Assembly: GCA_051881655.1 (NCBI GenBank)
Contig: JBJEQH010000220.1
Span: 1 to 6,516, forward strand
Origin: Heritagella sp051881655
Lineage (GTDB): Bacteria > Bacillota > Clostridia > Oscillospirales > Acutalibacteraceae
Direction: 5' to 3'
DNA length: 6,516 nt
In this document: positions 1-4,807 of the stretch, piece by piece
Position numbering within the stretch: the stretch's first letter is position 1
Layout of the letters: the number at the start of each line of letters is the position of its first letter
The notes under the pieces: model-generated
What the model was told of the DNA's origin: nothing
Databases searched by the model: none
Seen by the model: the letters and a program-made list of their open reading frames with translations, nothing else
Position numbers and translations under genes: made by a program

Positions 1-236
1 TGTACAGAATCAGGGATTTGCGGGAGGACAGAGATTTAAGTCAAACGGAAGTAGCAAAGGTAATGAAAACAACCCAGCAGCAGTACAGCAAAATTGAAAT
101 GGGAAAATCGGATATCAGTGGGGAAAAGCTGATTCTGCTGGCGGAATTTTACAACGTATCCGCCGACTATATTCTCGGTTTGACAAAGGAACCCCGCCCT
201 TTGCACCCCTTGCAGAGAAAAAAGCCAAATAACTGA
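1..236 (+). CDS. XRE/Cro-type helix-turn-helix regulator, 5'-truncated by the window
   Basis: This is the C-terminal part of a small DNA-binding regulator of the XRE (Cro/C1) family. The open frame is already running at base 3 and reads YRIRDLRED, the usual first helix of such proteins. The real start therefore lies just upstream of the window, and the TTG at 18 is not a credible start. The 77 visible residues contain the five-helix fold: LSQTEVAKVM is the second helix, TTQQQYSKIEMGK the recognition helix region, and SGEKLILLAEFYNVSADYILGLT the closing helices with the typical end motif of the family. A short basic tail follows (PLQRKKPNN). No second domain is present, so it is a stand-alone repressor-type protein that probably dimerises. 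Its target cannot be read here. The neighbouring genes converge on it, so it is not obviously linked to them. Confidence 0.88.
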   Translation, partial: YRIRDLREDRDLSQTEVAKVMKTTQQQYSKIEMGKSDISGEKLILLAEFYNVSADYILGLTKEPRPLHPLQRKKPNN

Positions 237-240
237 TTCC

Positions 241-272
241 GCGGCCGGTTCAGAAAGGCCGCCTTCGTTTTC
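241..272 (+). terminator. weak hairpin after the XRE gene
   Basis: The arms GCGGCC (241-246) and GGCCGC (257-262) enclose a 10-nt loop and start 4 nt after the stop codon. They are followed by CTTCGTTTTCC, an imperfect T-rich run. This could be an intrinsic terminator for the XRE gene or a 3' stabilising hairpin. The T-tract is poor, and a stronger hairpin follows at 292-333. Confidence 0.35.
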
Positions 273-291
273 CATCTTCCCAAAAGAAAAA

Positions 292-348
292 CCGGGCCTG
301 TGCTCCCTTCCCAAAAGGGGAACACAGGCCCGGCCGTCTTCTTTTTCC
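292..348. terminator. bidirectional intrinsic terminator between convergent genes
   Basis: Perfect 11-bp arms CCGGGCCTGTG (292-302) and CACAGGCCCGG (323-333) enclose a 20-nt interior that can pair further. On the + strand a T-rich run follows (CTTCTTTTTCCTT, 338-350). On the minus strand the hairpin begins 15 nt after the nitroreductase stop and is followed by TTTTTCTTTTGG. Position and T-tracts on both sides fit a shared terminator for the XRE gene and the nitroreductase. Confidence 0.72.
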
Positions 349-870
349 TTACAGAACCTTTACCACATAATTGTCCTTGCGGGGGGCCGGTGCGGCCGCG
401 GGCGCCGCCGCATAACCGAGAATGCAGTGGCCGATCCCCTCATAATCGCCCTCGATGCCCCATTTTTTCAGCAGGGCCTTCCCCTCTTCGCTCTCAAATT
501 CCTCCTTGGCGCGGTGAATCCAGCAGGAAGATACCCCCAGCGCGTGGGCGGCATTCATCAGATTCCCCATCACCAGGCTGCCGTCATACAGATAGGTGCG
601 GACATTTTTATCCGCCAGCACAATGACCACGGTAGGAGCCCCATAGAAGGGATCTCTGTCCGCGCCCATCACGGCAGCATTCATCTTCGACAGCAGCCGC
701 ACGGTCTCCGGATCCTGCACAGCCACAATCCGCGGGGACTGCTTGCCCATACCGGTCGCCGCATAGGTACCGGCCTGCAAAATCTGGTCCAGCACCTCCG
801 GTTCCACCTGGCGGTCCGTGTACTGGCGCACACTGCGGCGCTCCATCAAACTCTTTACCACTTCATTCAT
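349..870 (-). CDS. FMN-dependent nitroreductase family protein
   Basis: This is a 173-aa single-domain protein of the nitroreductase superfamily. These are cytoplasmic homodimeric FMN enzymes that reduce nitro groups, quinones, flavins or other electrophiles with NAD(P)H. The N-terminal FMN-phosphate motif is clear: MERRSVRQYTDRQV, with R11, R12, S13 and R15. It is followed by LDQILQAGTYAATGMGKQSP (residues 27-46), the second FMN-contacting segment. The dimer-core helix GSLVMGNLMNAAHALGVSSCWIH (97-119) and the final IGHCILGYA strand (146-154) are also typical. The C-terminal linker is unusually rich in alanine and proline (AAAPAAAPAPRKDNYV). The ATG at 870 is supported by AGAAAGG (minus strand of 881-887), 10 nt upstream. 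It is the second gene of a two-gene unit, 41 nt after the Gfo/Idh oxidoreductase, with a terminator directly downstream. The physiological substrate cannot be told from sequence. Confidence 0.92.
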   Translation of the reverse strand: MNEVVKSLMERRSVRQYTDRQVEPEVLDQILQAGTYAATGMGKQSPRIVAVQDPETVRLLSKMNAAVMGADRDPFYGAPTVVIVLADKNVRTYLYDGSLVMGNLMNAAHALGVSSCWIHRAKEEFESEEGKALLKKWGIEGDYEGIGHCILGYAAAPAAAPAPRKDNYVVKVL

Positions 871-911
871 TGTCCGTCATCCTTTCTGAATTTCTGTATG
901 AAAACAGCCAT

Positions 912-1943
912 TTACTGTTCTTCCCCATCACAGGCAAACCGGATTCCCGCGGTGCGGCGGATCTGCTGCAGCAGCAGCGCCGCCTGACAGGCGGTTTTCC
1001 GGTGCTGCTTATACGTTTTGTCCGGCCCCTGCCGGATAAAACGGGCGAACTGTTCGGCCTCATATCCCATCAGCCGGTATTTCTCCACTTTCCCGCTGAT
1101 GACCGTTTTTTCTTCCCCGCGCAGACACAGCGTCATATCCGTCAGCGTGGAAACCGACGGGATGCGCAGGGTGCCCTTTTCTCCCACAATTTCGCTGCCG
1201 CACTCTCCCTGTCCGGTTTTGCTGCAAGTAAGCACCACCAGCTTATCGGGGTACTGCAGCAGGGCCGCCGTACTGCCGTCGGCACCGCTGGGCAGGAAAT
1301 TTGCCGAGGCCGTAATGCCCCGCGGCTCACCGAACAGCCACACCGCCGGGTATACCGTATAAATTCCCAGATCCATCAGGGCACCGGTCTCCATCGCGGG
1401 ATTAAAGATGTTCGGATTCTTCCCGGCCAGAAAACCGTCGTATTTGGAGGAATACTGGCAGTAATCGAACTTTGCCAGACTGACCGGGCCGATTTTCTCC
1501 ACCGCCCGGCGCAGCTCCTCCAGCCAGGGCAGGCTCATCATCATGATCGCTTCCATATAAATCCGGCCCTTTTCCTCCGCCAGACGGTACAGTTCGATCA
1601 CATCCTGTCCGCGGGCGGCCAGTGGTTTTTCGCACAGCACGTGCTTGCCGTTCTGCAAAAAAAGCCGTGCCTGGGGCACATGGCACACGTTGGGGGAGGC
1701 AATGTACACCGCATCTATATCGGGCGATGCCGCCATTTCCTCCAAACCCGTAAAGCACCGCGGCACGGGCTGATGCGGCTCCCTGTGCTTTTCGGCAAAC
1801 TCCTGTGCCCGCTGAAGGGTGCGGGAATACACCGCCGTCACGGTAAAACAGCCCGTACTCACGGCGCCGTGAATCATCTCGTCCGCAATCCACCCGGAGC
1901 CAATCACACCCAGGCGCAGTTTTTCCCCATGTCGTTCGTCCAT
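912..1943 (-). CDS. Gfo/Idh/MocA family NAD(P)-dependent oxidoreductase
   Basis: This is a 343-aa cytoplasmic oxidoreductase of the Gfo/Idh/MocA family, whose members oxidise or reduce sugars, inositols, sugar acids or dihydrodiols. An N-terminal Rossmann fold carries LGVIGSGWIA (11-20, GxGxxA). IDAVYIASPN (76-85) and the family signature HVLCEKPLA (101-109, E105-K106-P107) follow. The C-terminal sheet domain carries METGALMDLGIYTVYPAVWLFG (184-205). In this motif Y195 stands where many relatives have the catalytic His, which resembles the dihydrodiol-dehydrogenase-like branch. The start is set at 1943, because AAGGGGAG lies 7 nt upstream (minus strand of 1951-1958) and MDERHGEKLRLGVIG is a canonical N-terminus. 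The open frame runs on to 2048, but that would cross the promoter. It is the first gene of the unit with the nitroreductase and is divergent from the D-lactate dehydrogenase. The substrate is unknown. Confidence 0.93.
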   Translation of the reverse strand: MDERHGEKLRLGVIGSGWIADEMIHGAVSTGCFTVTAVYSRTLQRAQEFAEKHREPHQPVPRCFTGLEEMAASPDIDAVYIASPNVCHVPQARLFLQNGKHVLCEKPLAARGQDVIELYRLAEEKGRIYMEAIMMMSLPWLEELRRAVEKIGPVSLAKFDYCQYSSKYDGFLAGKNPNIFNPAMETGALMDLGIYTVYPAVWLFGEPRGITASANFLPSGADGSTAALLQYPDKLVVLTCSKTGQGECGSEIVGEKGTLRIPSVSTLTDMTLCLRGEEKTVISGKVEKYRLMGYEAEQFARFIRQGPDKTYKQHRKTACQAALLLQQIRRTAGIRFACDGEEQ

Positions 1944-1980
1944 TTTCAGGCTCCCCTTTCCCGCATATTGGGTTCTGCGT

Positions 1981-2008
1981 ATTATATAGATAGTTTTACT
2001 ATAGCACA
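1981..2008 (-). promoter_or_regulatory. probable promoter of the Gfo/Idh-nitroreductase unit, with inverted repeat in the spacer
   Basis: On the minus strand a perfect -10 TATAAT lies at 1986-1981, about 38 nt upstream of the start codon. The best -35 at 16 nt spacing is TGTGCT (2008-2003), which is poor, so the promoter may depend on an activator. The spacer contains a perfect 5-bp inverted repeat, ATAGT-N3-ACTAT (1990-2002), placed where a repressor would block polymerase. Confidence 0.55.
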
Positions 2009-2042
2009 TTTTTCCGAACTTCGCAACGCGGCTTTCACCCGC

Positions 2043-2070
2043 TTGCAAATCTTCCGGGTCATGTTATAAT
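2043..2070 (+). promoter_or_regulatory. promoter of the D-lactate dehydrogenase gene
   Basis: TTGCAA (2043-2048), a 16-nt spacer and TATAAT (2065-2070) form a good housekeeping promoter. TGT immediately before the -10 makes it an extended -10. Transcription would begin near 2077, giving a leader of about 50 nt. An imperfect inverted repeat (GCAA-C-GCGG at 2023-2031 against CCGCTTGC at 2039-2046) overlaps the -35, and a perfect one (2077-2097) lies at the expected start point. Confidence 0.7.
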
Positions 2071-2076
2071 GAAAGA

Positions 2077-2097
2077 GGAAAAACGGCATGTTTTTCC
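2077..2097 (+). repeat. perfect 8-bp inverted repeat at the expected transcription start
   Basis: GGAAAAAC (2077-2084) and GTTTTTCC (2090-2097) are exact reverse complements around a 5-nt loop, GGCAT. The repeat begins about 7 nt after the -10 of the D-lactate dehydrogenase promoter. It could be an operator, or a hairpin at the very 5' end of the transcript that protects it from decay. It is not followed by a T-tract, so it is not a plain terminator. Confidence 0.6.
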
Positions 2098-2127
2098 GTA
2101 TGGATCGGAGAAAGGACGTAATGAATC

Positions 2128-3111
2128 ATGAAGCTGTTTGCCTTTTCGCTGCGCGAGTATGACGAAAAGCAGTATATGGATGAAATCTGCGGCAAGCTGG
2201 GAATTGAATACAGCTATACGCCGGATTACCCCAGCGACGAGAATCTGGAGCTGTGCCGCGGCTGTGAGTGCGTGACGATTATCACCAGTATCACCGATAA
2301 ACCCATGCTGGATAAGCTGTATGCATTGGGCGTGCGGTATCTGGCCACCCGTTCGATTGGGTACGAGCACATTGATGTGGACTATGCCCATTCCCTGGGG
2401 ATGAAAGTCAGCAATGTGGGATATTCCCCCAACGGCGTAGCAAACTACGCGATTCTGCTGATGATGATGTGCTGCCGCAAAATCACCCATATTCTCAAGC
2501 GCGCCGACCTGCAGGATTACTCGCTGCGGGGCAAAATCGGCCGCGACCTGTCCCAGTGCACCGTGGGGGTTATCGGAACCGGCCGGATTGGAAGCACCGT
2601 GATGAAGCACCTCTCGGGCTTTGGCTGCCCGATGCTGGCCTATGATCTGTATGAAAATGACGAGGCAAAGAAGTACGGCCGGTATGTGGATCTGGACACC
2701 CTGCTACGGGAGAGCGACATTATCACCCTGCACGCCCCCGCCACCGGGGACAACACCCATATGATCGACGATCAGGCCATTGCCAAGATGAAAACCGGTA
2801 CCATTCTGATCAACACGGCCCGCGGGCCGCTGGTGGATACCGATGCCCTGATCCGCGGTCTGGAGAGCGGAAAAATCGGCGCCGCGGGACTGGACGTGAT
2901 CGAGCATGAAGCCGGCCTTTACTATCTCGACCGCATGAACGATATTTTGGATAACCACGATCTGGCGCTGCTGCGCTCGTTCCCCAATGTGGTCATCACA
3001 CCCCACACCGCTTTCTATACGGATCAGTCGGTAAGGGAAATGGTAGAAAATGCAGTAAAGGGCCTGTATGCTTTTGCTACCGGGCAGGAAAACCCCTTTG
3101 AAATCCGATAA
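2128..3111 (+). CDS. D-lactate dehydrogenase (D-2-hydroxyacid dehydrogenase, VanH-like)
   Basis: This is a 327-aa NAD-dependent D-2-hydroxyacid dehydrogenase. It most likely reduces pyruvate to D-lactate in the cytoplasm, recycling NADH during fermentation. The N-terminus MKLFAFSLREYDE is standard for D-lactate dehydrogenases. RSIGYEHIDVDYA (75-87) and VGYSPNGVANYA (97-108) form the substrate-domain segment seen in D-LDH and VanH. The nucleotide motif is VGVIGTGRIG (146-155), with D173 at the end of the next strand as expected for NAD preference. The catalytic set is R232 (NTARGPLVD), D256, E261 (LDVIEHE) and H293 (TPHTAFYT), with spacing equal to that of lactobacillar D-LDH. The start at 2128 has AAGGA (2112-2116) 11 nt upstream. 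An out-of-frame ATG at 2121 is closer to it. The gene is monocistronic, with its own promoter and terminator. A VanH-like role in D-Ala-D-Lac synthesis is possible by similarity, but no ligase or vanX is adjacent. Confidence 0.92.
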   Translation: MKLFAFSLREYDEKQYMDEICGKLGIEYSYTPDYPSDENLELCRGCECVTIITSITDKPMLDKLYALGVRYLATRSIGYEHIDVDYAHSLGMKVSNVGYSPNGVANYAILLMMMCCRKITHILKRADLQDYSLRGKIGRDLSQCTVGVIGTGRIGSTVMKHLSGFGCPMLAYDLYENDEAKKYGRYVDLDTLLRESDIITLHAPATGDNTHMIDDQAIAKMKTGTILINTARGPLVDTDALIRGLESGKIGAAGLDVIEHEAGLYYLDRMNDILDNHDLALLRSFPNVVITPHTAFYTDQSVREMVENAVKGLYAFATGQENPFEIR

Positions 3112-3137
3112 CCAGCTCTGCTGTGCACGGGAAAATG

Positions 3138-3172
3138 AAAAACGCCATGGATCTCCATGGCGTTTTTGTTTG
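3138..3172. terminator. strong bidirectional intrinsic terminator
   Basis: A perfect 13-bp stem pairs AAAAACGCCATGG (3138-3150) with CCATGGCGTTTTT (3155-3167) around the loop ATCT. It lies 26 nt after the D-lactate dehydrogenase stop. On the minus strand it starts 12 nt after the stop of the 55-aa gene and ends in GTTTTTCATTTT. It therefore can end transcription from both converging units. Confidence 0.88.
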
Positions 3173-3179
3173 CTTCTGT

Positions 3180-3347
3180 TCAGGAAAGGCGGAATACCAT
3201 CGGTGTTCCATTGGGATTGAGCAATGGGGTAACCGAAATGCTTGCACCAAAAGCCACCGCCATGGAATGGATACCGGCTGCCGCACCAAACCGTACATCG
3301 ATATCTGGCTGCCGGATGGAAAACCCGCCCATCCCGGGGATTCTCAC
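3180..3347 (-). CDS. probable small protein of unknown function (55 aa), third gene of the peptidase operon
   Basis: I do not recognise this family. The frame starts with GTG at 3347, whose GTGA overlaps the TGA stop of the preceding membrane protein gene. GGGGA lies 6 nt upstream of the GTG as a Shine-Dalgarno site. The 55-residue product has a glycine-rich start (MRIPGMGGFSIRQPDIDV) and a central Ala/Gly/Val-rich segment (about 21-43) that could be a weak membrane or buried helix. It ends in LLNPNGTPMVFRLS. The stop is 12 nt before the bidirectional terminator, exactly where the last gene of the operon should end. Without this gene the membrane protein would have a 176-nt untranslated tail. 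An internal ATG at 3332 would give 50 residues but has a poorer ribosome site. It could instead be the downstream half of a frameshifted fusion with the membrane protein. Confidence 0.55.
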   Translation of the reverse strand: MRIPGMGGFSIRQPDIDVRFGAAAGIHSMAVAFGASISVTPLLNPNGTPMVFRLS

Positions 3348-3529
3348 GCCCATTCCCCGGGAAGGAAAATGATGAGCAGCAGGCACACGACAAAGACCAG
3401 AAATCCCACGATAGCCACACCGATATCCAGCCGCTTTGCTTTGGGATCCTTTTTTTCTTTTACCGCATAGACAAGCCCTGCCATCCAAAGAAAAAATCCG
3501 CCGATCAGTCCGCCCAGTTGTGCAATCAT
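3344..3529 (-). CDS. small two-helix membrane protein (61 aa), unknown function
   Basis: This is a 61-residue hydrophobic protein with two predicted membrane helices, roughly residues 3-23 and 36-56. They are joined by a strongly basic loop (KEKKDPKAKR, 24-33). By the positive-inside rule the loop is cytoplasmic and both termini face outward. There is no cleavable signal peptide or known catalytic motif. The ATG at 3529 overlaps the peptidase stop as ATGA. It is preceded by AAAGAAAGGA (minus strand of 3540-3549), 10 nt upstream, so translation is probably coupled to the peptidase and also independently primed. Its stop in turn overlaps the start of the 55-aa gene. Possible roles such as membrane anchor or transport helper for the peptidase are guesses from position only. 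Confidence 0.82.
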   Translation of the reverse strand: MIAQLGGLIGGFFLWMAGLVYAVKEKKDPKAKRLDIGVAIVGFLVFVVCLLLIIFLPGEWA

Positions 3530-4611
3530 ATTGTATCGTTCCTTTCTTTACGCAAAAGCTCCGGCAGTAGATCTGCCAGGCTGATATACCATTTTCCATC
3601 CTGTCCCCTTACCGTGCGCGCCATGGTCAGCGAATTGAGCACCGCTTCCTCGGTCGCTTCGGCCGCCGCCTGGAAGGGCAGGTTCAAGAGATCCTCGCGC
3701 AGGATTTTCCGGGAGAGCACCGTCTCCTTCTCGTCGAAGAAAACCGGGTTTTGGGTGGTAAATCCGATCACCACTTCCCCGCTACCGTGCCCGGTAAAGG
3801 ATCCCAGCCGGCCCAACCCCATGGGCGCCCGGCGCACCAGACGGCGCAGCTGGCGGGCGGACAAAGGCAGATCGGTTGCCAGAATCATCATGATCGAACC
3901 CCGGTCCTCCATGGAGGGGGTGAATTCCTCCACTCTTCTTTGCCATCCATGGCGCAGAATCTCTTTGCCGATGGGGCGGCCCTTGAGCACAAAATCACGG
4001 GTTGCCCCGTAATTGCTCTGCACCAGCACGCCCACGGTATAGGTCTCTTTCCCCAATCGGAAGCACCGGGAAGCCGAACCGATACCGCCCTTTAACCCAT
4101 AGCACACCGTACCGGCACCGGCGCCCACATCCCCCTGCTGAAAATCCCTGCGGGCATTCTCCAGGGCGGCCCATACATGCTCTTCCCGTACGGCCCGCTC
4201 TGCGATGGGGTTGATTCTCGAGTCGTTGCACTCCCCCACCACCGGGTTGAGCGAGGAAACGTTCACCCCGTCCTGCCGGCAGCGCCGGAGTGTATAGCTG
4301 ACCAGTGCATCACTGCACAGCCCCACATTCAGCGTATTGGTCAGGGCAATGGGGGTCTCCAGCGTGCCCAGTTCCTCGATCTGCATCAGGCCGCAGGTTT
4401 TTCCAAAGCCATTGTGGACATAGCAGGCCGCTGTCAGCTTTTTGAGAAACGGATTTTCTTCCTGCGGGACGATCACTGTAACGCCGGTGCGGTGCCCGTT
4501 TTCCGTTACCGTGCAGTGCCCCACGCGCACACCGTCCACATCGGTCAGGCTGTTCCTCTCTCCGGGGGACAGATCACCGGGGATCACCCCATATTCGCGG
4601 ATATACGGCAC
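3526..4611 (-). CDS. P1 family (S58, DmpA/BapA-like) self-processing aminopeptidase
   Basis: This is a 361-aa member of the P1/DmpA family of Ntn-hydrolase-like peptidases, which release N-terminal L- or D-amino acids or beta-amino acids from short peptides. The precursor is normally cut by itself before a serine that becomes the nucleophile. Here the site is MEDRGSIMMILATD, with cleavage expected between G238 and S239. S277 and E279 in GHGSGEVVIGF lie 38 and 40 residues after S239, matching the spacing of the DmpA catalytic residues. N200 in VLVQSNYG is the likely oxyanion residue. Other family blocks are LTDVDGVRVGH (22-32), VVGECNDSRIN (124-134) and GAGTVCYGLKGGIGSASR (165-182). There is no signal peptide, so it is cytoplasmic. 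The GTG start at 4611 follows a GGGGGAAGGG ribosome site. It heads a three-gene operon, divergent from murI. Confidence 0.92.
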   Translation of the reverse strand: MPYIREYGVIPGDLSPGERNSLTDVDGVRVGHCTVTENGHRTGVTVIVPQEENPFLKKLTAACYVHNGFGKTCGLMQIEELGTLETPIALTNTLNVGLCSDALVSYTLRRCRQDGVNVSSLNPVVGECNDSRINPIAERAVREEHVWAALENARRDFQQGDVGAGAGTVCYGLKGGIGSASRCFRLGKETYTVGVLVQSNYGATRDFVLKGRPIGKEILRHGWQRRVEEFTPSMEDRGSIMMILATDLPLSARQLRRLVRRAPMGLGRLGSFTGHGSGEVVIGFTTQNPVFFDEKETVLSRKILREDLLNLPFQAAAEATEEAVLNSLTMARTVRGQDGKWYISLADLLPELLRKERNDTI

Positions 4612-4647
4612 GAGACCCTTCCCCCTTTTTCGCTCGGATTCTTCTTT

Positions 4648-4676
4648 ATTCTATCATGAATCGGCCGGTGGCGCAA
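4648..4676 (-). promoter_or_regulatory. probable promoter of the peptidase operon
   Basis: On the minus strand TTGCGC (4676-4671), a 17-nt spacer and TAGAAT (4653-4648) are preceded by TGA, giving an extended -10 about 37 nt upstream of the GTG start. The -35 overlaps a pair of direct repeats, CCGGTGG (4665-4671 and 4677-4683), which could bind a regulator. Confidence 0.55.
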
Positions 4677-4723
4677 CCGGTGGTTTTCTCTTCCTGTCCC
4701 CTTTTCCCGGGAAAACTTTCTGC

Positions 4724-4751
4724 TTGTATTCTCCTCAAAATCTGATATACT
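4724..4751 (+). promoter_or_regulatory. probable murI promoter
   Basis: TTGTAT (4724-4729), a 16-nt spacer and TATACT (4746-4751) are present, with TGA just before the -10 (extended -10). Transcription would begin near 4758, about 50 nt before the start codon. A 14-bp palindrome, TTTTCCCGGGAAAA (4702-4715), lies just upstream of the -35. Confidence 0.55.
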
Positions 4752-4807
4752 AAATACGGCATACCACCACCTTTTGGTGAATTTACAGAGCAGGCGGCGA
4801 TGGCAGG

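Noticed and set aside
963..974. CTGCTGCAGCAG palindrome and CAG run
   Set aside because: It lies inside the Gfo/Idh coding sequence and simply encodes part of an LLLQQ stretch.
1944..2048. N-terminal extension of the Gfo/Idh protein by 35 residues
   Set aside because: The extension would cross the TATAAT promoter element, and the MDERHGEK start has a strong ribosome site 7 nt upstream.
870..2069. 399-codon open frame on the + strand opposite the Gfo/Idh gene
   Set aside because: It is antisense to a gene with clear family motifs, its translation is rich in His, Gln and Arg with no domain, and it lacks a ribosome site. It is a by-product of GC-biased codon use.
2128..3111. Vancomycin-resistance (vanHAX) cluster
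   Set aside because: Only the VanH-like dehydrogenase is present. The next genes are not a D-Ala-D-Lac ligase or vanX.
3157..3372. 71-codon + strand frame opposite the 55-aa gene
   Set aside because: Its ATG lies inside the terminator hairpin, so it has no plausible promoter or ribosome site. The minus-strand frame has much better start, overlap and stop context.
3242..4012. 256-codon + strand frame opposite the peptidase and small genes
   Set aside because: It is very rich in Ser, Arg and Pro, spans the complementary strand of three minus-strand genes, and has no recognisable domain or ribosome site.
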